The notes under the pieces: generated by a model | What the model was told of the DNA's origin: nothing | Databases searched by the model: none | The model's input: only the letters and a program-made list of their open reading frames with translations | Origin: Actinomadura pelletieri DSM 43383 | GTDB lineage: Bacteria; Actinomycetota; Actinomycetes; Streptosporangiales; Streptosporangiaceae | Length of the DNA: 64,000 bases | Direction of reading: 5' to 3' | Assembly: GCF_003634705.1 (NCBI RefSeq) | Contig: NZ_RBWU01000008.1 | Coordinates: 460,591 to 524,590, forward strand | Position numbers and translations under genes: made by a program | Shown here: positions 1 through 8,204 of the stretch, in pieces | Numbering within the stretch: the stretch's first letter is position 1 | Layout: the number at the start of each line of letters is the position of its first letter

Positions 1-552
1 CAGTCCGGCGACCAGCAGCGCGGGGACGTCCACCAGCAGCCCGACCGCGCCGGCCAGGACGGGAAGGGCGTCGGCGTACCTCTCGACCAGGGCGATCAGC
101 CGCACATGCCAGCGGGGCTCGGCCTTCGGGTAGGCGGGTTCGCCCGCGCCGAGGTTGCGGGTGGCGTACGGGAGCGAGTTGCCGCGCCGCAGGGCGGTGG
201 CGCCGATCAGCGTTCCGGCGCGCAGCCAGTCGAGGGCGAACAGGCCGATGGCGGCGGTCGCGACCGTGGCGTCGCCGACGCCGCCGGCCTGGGCGAACAG
301 CAGCACGAACGCGCCCTGCCGGATCAGGAGGCGCGCGCCGGCGCCCAGGTCACCCCAGCGCAGTGGCCGGTCGGCCTCCGCGAACAGCCGGAAGACGGTC
401 GGCTCGGCCAGGTACGTCGCGACCGCGGCGGCCAGGAACCAGCCGGGGGATCCCGCCACGGCCGCCCCGATCAGCAGCGTGAGCGTGACGGGCAGGGACA
501 ACACCGTGGACAACCGCAGAAGCTTCGAGTACCGGGGGACGAGTCGCCGCAC
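1..552 (-). CDS. Membrane protein, N-terminal part (gene runs off the window)
   Basis: Only the first 184 codons are inside the window; the 3' end lies beyond position 1. The GTG start at 552 is chosen because GGAGG sits six bases upstream. The visible part has several hydrophobic stretches (about residues 12-30, 34-50, 75-105 and 165-184) separated by arginine-rich loops, so it is an inner-membrane protein. It follows a CDP-ribitol-type cytidylyltransferase/reductase on the same strand, about 110 bp downstream. A teichoic-acid or related wall-polymer enzyme with an N-terminal membrane region would fit, but no catalytic motif is visible in this part. The function is therefore open. Confidence 0.7.
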   Translation of the reverse strand, partial: MRRLVPRYSKLLRLSTVLSLPVTLTLLIGAAVAGSPGWFLAAAVATYLAEPTVFRLFAEADRPLRWGDLGAGARLLIRQGAFVLLFAQAGGVGDATVATAAIGLFALDWLRAGTLIGATALRRGNSLPYATRNLGAGEPAYPKAEPRWHVRLIALVERYADALPVLAGAVGLLVDVPALLVAGL

Positions 553-606
553 GGTACACCTCCATCTGGTCAGCGCGGCCTGGGGGCGGCGATGAGGGGT
601 CGGGGG

Positions 607-632
607 CATCCGCCCCGCGGGGGTGGCGGATG
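607..632 (-). terminator. Hairpin between the two wall-polymer genes
   Basis: CATCCGCC (607-614) pairs perfectly with GGCGGATG (625-632) across a 10-base loop, just downstream of the stop of the cytidylyltransferase/SDR gene. There is no T-run. It may terminate, attenuate or simply protect a 3' end. Confidence 0.35.
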
Positions 633-660
633 CGCGGGGGACGGGGGACGGCGGAGGCCG

Positions 661-2079
661 TCAGGTGGTGCGGCCACCGGTGAGGGGGTCTTCGCGACGG
701 ACGTCGATGACCTGGCCGGTCAGGCCGGACAGCAGGACGTTCAGCGACGTCCGCGCGACCTGGTCGGCGCTGAGCAGCGTGTGCGGGGGCTCCTGCCCGA
801 ACGCCTGCGTGCGCATGGGGGTGCTGGTCCGCTCGGGGTTGATGCAGTTGATGCGCACGCCGTCGGCCGACCACTCGTCGGCGAGGGCCTGCGTGAGGTT
901 CACGGTCGCGGCCTTCGCCGACGAGTACAGGCTGTACTCGGCGCGCCCGCGGGTGTAGGAGCTGGACGTGTAGAGCAGCAGATGCCCGCCGGTCTTGGCG
1001 AGGTAGGGGAACGCGGCGCGGGCGATGTGGATGGGCGCGAGGTAGTTGACCCGCAGCGCCTCCTCGATCGCCTCGGGGTCGATGGCGTCGAGCCGCCCGA
1101 TCCGCAGCACGCCCGCCGTGTTGACGACGAAGTCGACGCGTCCGGTCGCCGAGTACGCCTGCGCCAGCGCGGCGGCGACGTCGTCGGGACGTTCGGCGTG
1201 GGTGCGGGTGGCGCCGCGGCTGTAGCCGAAGACACGGGCGCCGAACCGCTGGGCGAGGTCCGCGAGGGCGGCGCCGATGCCCTGGCTCGCGCCGAACACG
1301 ACCATGGTCTTTCCGGCGAGCGCGTCGGCGTACTCGTCCTCGGCCAGGTCGGGGGCGTCGGACGAGGCGAGCTGGAACAGCTTGTCCGCGACGAACATGT
1401 CGACCGGCTCGGTGACCTTCATGTTGTGCTCGTCACCGGGGACGACGTAGATCGGGGTGCCGGGCAGGTACCGCAGCACGACCGAGCAGTCGTCGGTGGC
1501 CTCGAAGTTCTCGTCGCGCCAGGCCTTCTCGTAGGCGGCGCGGATGGTGGCGAGCCGGAAGCCCTGCGGGGTCTGCCCGCGCCGCAGGTTCGCCCGGCGC
1601 GGCACGTCCACGATGACGTCCTCGTCGACCTGGATGATCGTGTCGGCGGACGGGATGGCGACGTCGACGGCGCGGTGCTCGCGCAGCGCGGTCACGCAGT
1701 CGCGGATGATCCGCTGGGACAGCAGCGGGCGCACCGCGTCGTGGAACAGCACGTTGGTGGTCTCGGCGGGGTGGTCGGCGAGCGCGTCGAGCGCGAGCTG
1801 CGTTGTAGCGTTCCGAGACGTCCCACCTGGGAGGACGGCGGTGACCTTGGTGCAGCCCGCCTTCTTCACGCAGTCGGCGGCGTCGTTCAGGAAGCCGGGG
1901 TTCATCAGGACGAGGATCTCGTCGATGTCGGGCGACTCCTCGAAGACGCCCAGGGTGTGCTCCAGAATCGTCTTGCCGGCGATCTTGAGGAGCTGCTTGG
2001 GGGTGCTGAGGCCCATTCGCTGCCCGCTGCCACCCGCCAGGATGACGGCAACGGTGTGTTGTCCGCCCTGCGGCGCCAT
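661..2079 (-). CDS. Bifunctional cytidylyltransferase / SDR reductase (CDP-ribitol type)
   Basis: This is a 472-residue fusion. Residues about 9-232 form an IspD/TarI-type cytidylyltransferase: the nucleotide loop LAGGSGQRMG is at 14-23, HDAVRP near 113-118 and TPQGF near 170. Residues about 257-460 form a short-chain dehydrogenase: GASQGIG (263-269) binds NAD(P), NTAG is at 320-323, and the catalytic Tyr385 and Lys389 form YxxxK. The same domain order occurs in Haemophilus Bcs1/Acs1, which reduces ribulose-5-phosphate to ribitol-5-phosphate and makes CDP-ribitol. That role in wall teichoic acid or capsule synthesis is inferred here. ATG at 2079 is preferred because it starts right before the cytidylyltransferase fold; a TTG two codons upstream is possible. 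Confidence 0.88.
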   Translation of the reverse strand: MAPQGGQHTVAVILAGGSGQRMGLSTPKQLLKIAGKTILEHTLGVFEESPDIDEILVLMNPGFLNDAADCVKKAGCTKVTAVLPGGTSRNATTQLALDALADHPAETTNVLFHDAVRPLLSQRIIRDCVTALREHRAVDVAIPSADTIIQVDEDVIVDVPRRANLRRGQTPQGFRLATIRAAYEKAWRDENFEATDDCSVVLRYLPGTPIYVVPGDEHNMKVTEPVDMFVADKLFQLASSDAPDLAEDEYADALAGKTMVVFGASQGIGAALADLAQRFGARVFGYSRGATRTHAERPDDVAAALAQAYSATGRVDFVVNTAGVLRIGRLDAIDPEAIEEALRVNYLAPIHIARAAFPYLAKTGGHLLLYTSSSYTRGRAEYSLYSSAKAATVNLTQALADEWSADGVRINCINPERTSTPMRTQAFGQEPPHTLLSADQVARTSLNVLLSGLTGQVIDVRREDPLTGGRTT

Positions 2080-2320
2080 GACCAATCCGACCGTCCTTTT
2101 CCGTCCAGTGACCGAAATCGGCCACCTGGTGAAATTTGTTACTGTGCCCGGTGATCCATGGGAGCGTCGGGGCCTCGGCGCAGAGCAGGGCGATGGATGC
2201 ACGCGGGGATGAACTGCCGCCTAACTGTACCCGGTCTGCCGGGTTATGTGAGGGTTTCGGCGATCTTGCGGCTCGCTGTGATGGGCGGATGACCGGCGCG
2301 AACGATTGGTGACCCGATGG

Positions 2321-3421
2321 TCACTGTTTGGCGAAAAGTGGTCTGATGTCCGGTTCTACCGCCCAGCGTGTCATCCGGCGGACCGGGCCGGTGCTCAGCA
2401 GCGTCGCGACGACGCAGCACACCACCGCGACCAGCAGCACGCCCGGAACGCCGTGCAGCCAGCCCGGGTCGTTCCACCCGGCGAACGTGAACAGCCGCGT
2501 CAGGAAGCCGTGCAGCAGGTAGGTGTACAGGGTTCCGGTGCCGAGGTCGGTGTACCAGGTCCGCCGGGACGGGACGACCGCCAGGAACGCGGCGATGAGC
2601 ACCACACCCGCGAGGAGCAGCCCCATCCGCATCGCCGTGCCGGTCAGCTCGCCGACGCCCATGTCGGCGTTGGAGTGCGTCCACCGGATCCATCGCGCGT
2701 CCATCCGCGGATACGCGAGGAACGCGACGACGAACCCCGCCGCGAGCGTCACCGCGCCCGCCACCCGGACGGCGGGCCGCCGGACGATCTCCAGCATCTC
2801 CGGCCGCAGCGTGAGCCCCAGCACATAGAACGGCATCAGCCCGAGGATCCGGTAGATGTCCAGCGTGCCGCCGAGATCGCTCATGAACGCCAGCAGGGCG
2901 ACCAGCACGGCCCCCGCCAGCGGGAACCGCGCCCGCCGCCAGATCGGCGTGAGCAACCGCCAGACGAACAGGGCCAGCAGGAACCAGGTGATGTAGTACG
3001 GGTTCAGCAGTTCGATCTCGAACTTGCGGTCCCCGAACGCCCAGGCGAACAGGCTGTAGGCCGTCTGGAAGATCACGTAGGGGGCCAGTGTGGCGCCGAG
3101 GAGCCGGACGACCCGGTCGTCGGTGAGCGTGAACCGCTTCGACAGATAGCCGCTGATCATGACGAACACCGGCATGTGGAACAGGTAGAAGAAGTAGTAG
3201 ATCGCCGAGGCCAGTGCGACATCGTCCAGGCCCGCCACGCCGTGCCCGGTCGCGACGAGCAGGATGGCCAGGAACTTGGCGTTGTCCAGATGCGGATCGC
3301 GTCCCCGGGGGGCCGCGCCGCCCGCCGTCCGGCGCGTCTCGGGCGGGCGCTCCGGCGGGTGCTCCGGTGCGTGTCCCACGGTGTTGTCGCCCGCGACGGA
3401 AGCCTCGGGTGTCTGTGTCAT
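2321..3421 (-). CDS. Acyltransferase family 3 membrane protein
   Basis: A 366-residue integral membrane protein with about ten hydrophobic helices. After a proline-rich cytoplasmic N-terminus, the block RDPHLDNAKFLAILLVATGH (about residues 40-60) carries the D..K.l.i.lV..gH signature of acyltransferase-3/OafA-like proteins, in which the His is the proposed acyl-transfer residue. Members O-acetylate or succinylate surface glycans, lipids or secondary metabolites. Its position next to the CDP-ribitol enzyme suggests a wall-polymer or glycan substrate, which is inference. The ATG at 3421 has AGGAG about 12 bases upstream, so the start is not certain. The inverted repeat GTGACC-cgat-GGTCAC (2309-2324) overlaps the stop codon and could be a weak 3' hairpin. 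Confidence 0.85.
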   Translation of the reverse strand: MTQTPEASVAGDNTVGHAPEHPPERPPETRRTAGGAAPRGRDPHLDNAKFLAILLVATGHGVAGLDDVALASAIYYFFYLFHMPVFVMISGYLSKRFTLTDDRVVRLLGATLAPYVIFQTAYSLFAWAFGDRKFEIELLNPYYITWFLLALFVWRLLTPIWRRARFPLAGAVLVALLAFMSDLGGTLDIYRILGLMPFYVLGLTLRPEMLEIVRRPAVRVAGAVTLAAGFVVAFLAYPRMDARWIRWTHSNADMGVGELTGTAMRMGLLLAGVVLIAAFLAVVPSRRTWYTDLGTGTLYTYLLHGFLTRLFTFAGWNDPGWLHGVPGVLLVAVVCCVVATLLSTGPVRRMTRWAVEPDIRPLFAKQ

Positions 3422-3567
3422 CGGTTGGCTCTGCTCCTGAGGAGGGGCTCCCGGAGCATACCTGACCAATCCCTCCACACTCCGCGAAACCGCCGGTCAC
3501 CGGGGGTTACCGCTCGGGTGCACCGTTGTGGATCTAGGCTGGGGGCACCACGGGACGGAGGCGAACG

Positions 3568-3984
3568 ATGGGGTACCGGAGGCATGCCAAGCGCGGCGTG
3601 ATGATGGTCGTCGGCGGGTTGATCCTGCTCACCGGCGTGGCGCTGCTGGTGCTGCCGGGGCCGGGGCTGCTGCTCGTCCTGGCCGGGCTCCTCATCCTCT
3701 CCCGCGAGTTCCCCACCCTCGACCGCTATGTCGAGCCCGTCCGGATACGCGCCGTCCAGGCCGCGGAGGAGAGCGTGACCTCGTGGTGGCGCCTCACGGG
3801 CTCGATCCTGACCGGGCTGGCGCTGTTCGCCGCGGGTGTGGCCTGGGGCCTGGTCCCGGAACTGCCGCTGTCCGGCTGGAGCACCGGTTCCGGCCTGATC
3901 CTGTCCGGTTTCATTCTCTTCGCCCTGCTCTACTGGAGCCATCGCCGGGTCCGCGCCGCCCGCGGCGCCGCCCGACCGAACTGA
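3568..3984 (+). CDS. PGPGW-family small transmembrane protein
   Basis: This 138-residue protein carries the motif VLPGPGLLLVLAGLLILSREF near residues 27-47, the hallmark of the PGPGW transmembrane family (TIGR02611-like). Helices lie at about 10-45 and again at 75-95 and 105-122, with a basic C-terminal tail. The family is widespread in actinobacteria and its molecular role is unknown. ATG at 3568 has GGAGG six bases upstream. It is divergent from the acyltransferase gene. Confidence 0.82.
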   Translation: MGYRRHAKRGVMMVVGGLILLTGVALLVLPGPGLLLVLAGLLILSREFPTLDRYVEPVRIRAVQAAEESVTSWWRLTGSILTGLALFAAGVAWGLVPELPLSGWSTGSGLILSGFILFALLYWSHRRVRAARGAARPN

Positions 3985-4058
3985 TCGTTCCGCGGTCTCC
4001 GACTTTCCCGAAGGTTCCGGCGCGCGGATTTGATCCGTGGAATGGGTATCCCCGTGCC

Positions 4059-4484
4059 ATGGGTATGGGCATTCTTCTTCGTGTACTCGTGGCCGGGGGG
4101 CTGGCTGCGGACGCCATCATTCACTGGCGGTTCGCTCCTGACATGGCGCCCGGACCCAACACTCCGAGCGGCACCATCCCCGGAGACGACCTCTTCCGCG
4201 CTCAGGCGATCGCGGCCGCCGTGGCGGGCCTGCTCGTCCTGTTCTGGGCGCGCCGCTGGACGTACGCGCTCGCGTTCGTCGTCGCGGCGAGCGCCGCCGG
4301 GGCCGTGCTGCTCTACTACTACGTCGATTTCGGACGGCTCGGTCCAATTCCGCGCATGTACGACCCGTCCTGGTACGCCGATAAGACGATCAGTCTGGTG
4401 GGGGAGGCCGTGGCCGCGATCGCCGCGTTGGTCGGGTTCTTCACCGTCCACCGGAAACGGAATGCCGGGCCGTCCGACGGGTAG
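4059..4484 (+). CDS. Four-helix membrane protein of unknown function
   Basis: A 141-residue protein with hydrophobic segments at about 4-20, 45-62, 66-88 and 112-130. The first loop (about 20-45) is rich in Pro, Gly and Thr. The double start ATG-GGT-ATG (4059/4065) sits directly before the first helix; no good ribosome site is visible, so the mRNA may be short-leadered. It ends nine bases before the alpha/beta hydrolase gene, so the two are probably co-transcribed. I do not recognise the family. Confidence 0.6.
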   Translation: MGMGILLRVLVAGGLAADAIIHWRFAPDMAPGPNTPSGTIPGDDLFRAQAIAAAVAGLLVLFWARRWTYALAFVVAASAAGAVLLYYYVDFGRLGPIPRMYDPSWYADKTISLVGEAVAAIAALVGFFTVHRKRNAGPSDG

Positions 4485-4493
4485 CCCGGCGGT

Positions 4494-5159
4494 ATGAACA
4501 CCGCAGAAGTGACGATCGACCTCCAGGGCGCGGCGCTTCCGGGTGATCTCGCCCTGCCGGACGAGCCGCTCGGCGTGGTGCTCTTCGCGCACGGCAGCGG
4601 CAGTTCCCGGCGCAGCCCGCGCAACCGGGCCGTCGCCGCCGGGCTCACCGAGGCGGGCATCGGCACGCTGCTGTTCGACCTGCTCACCCCGCACGAGGAC
4701 GAGACGGACGCCTTCACCGGCGAGTTCCGCTTCGACATCGACCTGCTGACCCGGCGGCTCACCGGCGCGGTCGACTGGGCCGCCGGCGCGCCGCGGGCGG
4801 CCGGTCTCCCGATCGGGCTGTTCGGCGCGAGCACGGGCGCCGCCGCCGCGTTGCGGACGGCGGCGGAACGTTCCGAACAGGTCAGGGCCGTGGTGTCGCG
4901 CGGCGGTCGTCCCGACCTCGCGGGCGGTGCGCTGGAACGGGTCGCCGCGCCGGTCCTGCTGATCGTCGGGGCCCGCGACCCGCAGGTGCTCCGCCTCAAC
5001 GAGGAGGCGTCCGGACGGATGCGGGACGCCGTCCACCAGTTGGAGATCGTGCCGGGGGCCTCGCACCTGTTCGAGGAGCCCGGCACGTTGGAGCAGGTCA
5101 CCGCGATGGCCGTGCGATGGTTCGACCGGTACCTGGCACGGCACGCCACCGTGCCATGA
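4494..5159 (+). CDS. Alpha/beta hydrolase (dienelactone-hydrolase-like)
   Basis: A 221-residue serine hydrolase without signal peptide. HGSGSS near residue 33 matches the oxyanion-hole loop, GASTG near 110-114 is the nucleophile elbow with Ser in the middle, GARDP near 161-165 supplies the acid, and the His in ASHLFEE near 189 completes the triad. The enzyme class is clear; the substrate is not. Its stop overlaps the rtcB start as ATGA, indicating translational coupling of a hydrolase and an RNA ligase. In some actinobacteria this hydrolase type sits near phosphoribosyltransferase genes, but none is seen here. Confidence 0.82.
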   Translation: MNTAEVTIDLQGAALPGDLALPDEPLGVVLFAHGSGSSRRSPRNRAVAAGLTEAGIGTLLFDLLTPHEDETDAFTGEFRFDIDLLTRRLTGAVDWAAGAPRAAGLPIGLFGASTGAAAALRTAAERSEQVRAVVSRGGRPDLAGGALERVAAPVLLIVGARDPQVLRLNEEASGRMRDAVHQLEIVPGASHLFEEPGTLEQVTAMAVRWFDRYLARHATVP

Positions 5160-6583
5160 CCACCGTGCCCGTGCCCCTGGTGCAGGACGGCCCGTACCGG
5201 TTCCGGATCGAGCCGTCGGGGGCGATGCGCGTCCCCGGTGTCGTGTTCGCCTCACCGGAACTGCTCGGCACGGCCGACAACGCGATCGGGCAGGTCGCGA
5301 ACGTCGCCACGCTGCCCGGGATCGTGGACGCGTCGTACGCCATGCCGGACGTGCACCTCGGATACGGCTTCGCGATCGGCGGCGTGGCGGCCACCGACCC
5401 GGGCGACGGCGGCGTGGTCTCTCCCGGCGGCGTCGGGTTCGACATCTCCTGCGGGGTCCGGCTCATGGCGGCCGATCTCGACGCGGCGGAACTCGAACCC
5501 GTCCTGGAAGACGTGATGGACGGTCTCGACCCGGCCGTCCCGCGTGGCATGGGACGCGGCGCCGTCTGGCGTCCGTCCGGTCCGGAGGAGCTGACCGGCA
5601 TCCTCACCGGCGGCTCGCGGTACGCGGTCGAGCGCGGCCACGGCGACGAGCGCGACCTGCTGCGCTGCGAGGACGGCGGCGCCGTCGCCGACGCCGACCC
5701 GGGGCAGGTCGGCGAACGGGCCATGGAGCGCGGCGCCGGGCAGGTCGGCAGCCTCGGCTCCGGCAACCACTTCCTGGAGGTGCAGCGGGTCGCCGAGGTG
5801 TACGACACGGCCGTCGCGGAGGCGTTCGGGCTGCGCCGGGACCAGATCTGCGTCATGATCCACTGCGGGTCGCGGGGGCTCGGGCACCAGATCTGCACCG
5901 ACCATGTCCGCGCGATGGAGGCGCGGATGTCCCGGTACGGCATCGAGGTCCCGGACCGGCAGCTCGCCTGCGCGCCGGTCGACTCCCCCGAAGGACGCGC
6001 CTACCTGGGCGCCATGGCGGCCGCCGCCAACTACGCCCGCGCCAACCGGCAACTGCTCGCGCAGGCGGCGCGGCGGGTGTTCCGGCGGGCCGCCGGAGCG
6101 CGCCTCGACCTGGTCTACGACGTGTCCCACAACCTCGCCAAGATGGAGGACCACGCCGTGAACGGCGAGCGGCGCCGCCTGTGCGTGCACCGCAAGGGCG
6201 CCACCCGTGCGCTGCCGCCGGGCCATCCCGACCTGCCGCCCGACCTGCGCGAGGCGGGCCAGCCGGTGCTGATCCCGGGGACGATGGGCACGGCGTCGTA
6301 CGTCCTCGCCGGCGTGCCGAACGGGCGGGCCTTCTATTCGACCTGCCACGGGGCCGGACGGACGCAGAGCCGCCACCAGGCCGCCCGCGGCGTCAAGGGC
6401 AAGGAGCTGCGGGCCCGGTTGGAGGCGAACGGCATCGCCGTCCGCGCCTCGTCCTGGCGTGGCCTGGCGGAGGAGGCGCCGGAGGCTTACAAGGACGTGT
6501 CCGCCGTGGTCGAGGCCGGCGAAGGCGCCGGACTCTGCCGCAAGATCGCCCGCCTGGAGCCGCTCGGCGTCGTCAAAGGCTGA
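5156..6583 (+). CDS. rtcB: RtcB-family RNA-splicing ligase
   Basis: A 475-residue RtcB. RtcB joins 2',3'-cyclic phosphate or 3'-phosphate RNA ends to 5'-OH ends using Mn2+ and GTP, forming a guanylated-histidine intermediate. Visible signatures are FDISCGVRL with the metal Cys at about 99, GNHFLEV near 204-210, GSRGLGHQ near 237-244 and CHGAGR with Cys397/His398, the region that carries the guanylated His in characterised enzymes. The ATG at 5156 overlaps the preceding stop (ATGA). An archease, the usual activator of RtcB, is encoded opposite it as a C-terminal domain (6751-8169), with a relic of another archease 3' end between them. The RNA substrate (tRNA repair or stress RNA) cannot be read from sequence. 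Confidence 0.95.
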   Translation: MTTVPVPLVQDGPYRFRIEPSGAMRVPGVVFASPELLGTADNAIGQVANVATLPGIVDASYAMPDVHLGYGFAIGGVAATDPGDGGVVSPGGVGFDISCGVRLMAADLDAAELEPVLEDVMDGLDPAVPRGMGRGAVWRPSGPEELTGILTGGSRYAVERGHGDERDLLRCEDGGAVADADPGQVGERAMERGAGQVGSLGSGNHFLEVQRVAEVYDTAVAEAFGLRRDQICVMIHCGSRGLGHQICTDHVRAMEARMSRYGIEVPDRQLACAPVDSPEGRAYLGAMAAAANYARANRQLLAQAARRVFRRAAGARLDLVYDVSHNLAKMEDHAVNGERRRLCVHRKGATRALPPGHPDLPPDLREAGQPVLIPGTMGTASYVLAGVPNGRAFYSTCHGAGRTQSRHQAARGVKGKELRARLEANGIAVRASSWRGLAEEAPEAYKDVSAVVEAGEGAGLCRKIARLEPLGVVKG

Positions 6584-6586
6584 CCA

Positions 6587-6668
6587 TCACACGTCGATCG
6601 TGACTCGGTGGGACCAGCCCTCCCGCCGCCGAGTCGCGGCTTGAGCGCGATTCGTGCGGTGACACGGC
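6587..6668 (-). pseudogene. Decayed archease 3'-end copy
   Basis: Read on the minus strand, these 82 bases align along their whole length with the last 81 bases of the archease-fusion gene (6751-6831). Shared blocks include GCCGTGTC, GCACGAA, CGCGAC and the end ATCGACGTGTGA. The frame shifts once inside: the 5' half gives VSPHESRSSRDS, matching VSLHELRLTRDP, and the 3' half gives EGWSHRVTIDV-stop, matching DAWSCAVTIDV-stop. There is no start or upstream body, so this is a gene-tail remnant squeezed between the rtcB stop and the functional archease gene. The same bases include the complement of the spacer right after the rtcB stop. Confidence 0.75.
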
Positions 6669-6750
6669 CGTCGTGGTCGTGGTCGGGAGGGTGCGGGACT
6701 CTGCCGGAGGATCCCTCGCTAGATGGGTGGGCGTCATCACGGAGTGACCG

Positions 6751-8169
6751 TCACACGTCGATGGTGACCGCGCAGGACCAGGCGTCCGTCATCGGGTCGC
6801 GGGTCAGGCGTAGTTCGTGCAGGGACACGGCCTTGGGGATCGCGCCGATGGCGGTGACTTTCGTCGCGTCGCCGAGTTTCAGGCCGGCCGTGAGCCCGCC
6901 GTCCGGCGCTGTGGTGATCTCCGCGTCGAGGACCAGTTCGCCGTGAACTTCGAGCCGGTAGATCACATCGTCGAGGACGGCGACGAGCAGGTCCGGGTCC
7001 GGCTGCGGTGGCACGTTCAGGACGTCGGTGCGCTGTGGTCGGACATCGGTGGTGTCCGCGAAGCTTCCCACGAGACCGGACACGGCTTCGGTGACGCATC
7101 CTTCGCGTGTCGGCGCCCACGCCTCGATGCGCAGGTCGGCGGTGTGCGGGACGTGGAGGTGCCCGCGGAGTGCCCGCACCCGGCGTCCTCGCGCCCGTTC
7201 GGGAGGCCAGACGGTGCGCCTGCGGCCGTCCTGCCACTGGACCGTGAGCATCTGATGCCCGACCTGGGCGCCCGACGCGTCCAGTTCGAACCGGCCGAAC
7301 ATGGTCGTGCACGTCAGCGCGGAGGCCGCCGCCCGGAGCGCGTCGTCGTCCAGGTCACCCACGTCCCGTGCGCACCGGGACGCGATCACCCCGGCCGCGA
7401 ACGCCTGCGCCGCGGGATAAGGCGGGTCGGCGCCCGTCGCGGCGACGTAGTTCCGGACGAACCAGCCCGCGTCCGGGCCTTCGTCCGGTTCCCAGGCCTC
7501 GTCCGCCAGCCACTGCGTCGGGCCGATCAGCCCCTCACGCGCTTCGTCCAGCACGTTCTCCTCGCCCGCGCCGACCAGGACGCACGCTCGCCACGGCCGT
7601 TCCGGCAGCAGCCGCGCGGCGGCACGCTCGTCCGCGAACCCGGCGGCGATCATGACCGCGCCGGCCTCCGGCGCGTTCCGGACCGCCTCCTCCGCCGACC
7701 CCGGCGCGAACCCGGCCCGCCGCACGGTCAGGCCCCGGCCGGTCGCCGCCCGCTCGGCCCCGGCCGCGACCTCACGTCCGAACGTCGTCTCTCCGTGCAG
7801 GACGGTCAGCGAAGCGATCTCCCGGTGCAGCAGTTCGACCGCGCCCGTGAAGTACGACGAGCACGGCGACAGCACGTTCACCACATGGGCGTGGTTGCTG
7901 AGCCGGTCGCCCGCCCCGCCGTGATTCCAGACCAGCCGGTCGGTCTTGCGGGCCAGCGCGGTGGCCTGCCCGGTGCCGTAGGGGCCGAACAGCAGGTCGG
8001 GGCGCTCGTCCAAGGCGTCGGCCAACGCCTGGGACACGCCCGGTGCCGAGTCATGGACGCTCAACTCCACCCGTCCCGCCGATCGGGCCCACAGGCGCAG
8101 AGCCGCCGCCCCCGCCCGTCCGAATTCGGCGAGCGGCCCCGAAAGCGGTGTCACCAACGCGGCGCGCAT
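6751..8169 (-). CDS. Type-1 periplasmic-binding-fold / archease fusion protein
   Basis: A 472-residue two-domain protein. Residues 1 to about 325 resemble branched-chain amino-acid/AmiC-type binding proteins: PLSGPLAEFGRAG at the start, LLFGPYGTGQ, and the terminal QWQDGRRRTVWPPE. There is no signal peptide, so this part should be cytoplasmic, like sensor rather than transporter proteins. Residues about 334-472 are an archease: HTADL near 342-346, KAVSLHEL near 446-453 and the final TIDV with the conserved acidic residue. Archease activates RtcB by helping guanylation and turnover, and rtcB lies opposite, tail to tail. The frame is continuous across the joint. ATG 8169 is chosen because the fold starts there; upstream in-frame starts up to 8247 exist. 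Ligand unknown; amide or amino acid is a guess. Confidence 0.8.
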   Translation of the reverse strand: MRAALVTPLSGPLAEFGRAGAAALRLWARSAGRVELSVHDSAPGVSQALADALDERPDLLFGPYGTGQATALARKTDRLVWNHGGAGDRLSNHAHVVNVLSPCSSYFTGAVELLHREIASLTVLHGETTFGREVAAGAERAATGRGLTVRRAGFAPGSAEEAVRNAPEAGAVMIAAGFADERAAARLLPERPWRACVLVGAGEENVLDEAREGLIGPTQWLADEAWEPDEGPDAGWFVRNYVAATGADPPYPAAQAFAAGVIASRCARDVGDLDDDALRAAASALTCTTMFGRFELDASGAQVGHQMLTVQWQDGRRRTVWPPERARGRRVRALRGHLHVPHTADLRIEAWAPTREGCVTEAVSGLVGSFADTTDVRPQRTDVLNVPPQPDPDLLVAVLDDVIYRLEVHGELVLDAEITTAPDGGLTAGLKLGDATKVTAIGAIPKAVSLHELRLTRDPMTDAWSCAVTIDV

Positions 8170-8204
8170 CCCCGAACCGTTCCCCGCACTTCGCGGCGAA
8201 ACCG

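Noticed and set aside
106..2154. A 682-codon plus-strand frame over the cytidylyltransferase/SDR gene
   Set aside because: Low-complexity Gly/Arg/Val-rich translation, typical antisense shadow of a GC-rich gene; the minus-strand product has clear domains.
2244..3500. Frames in other registers over the acyltransferase gene
   Set aside because: Arg/Pro-rich translations with no helices; the acyltransferase frame has ordered membrane segments and the family motif.
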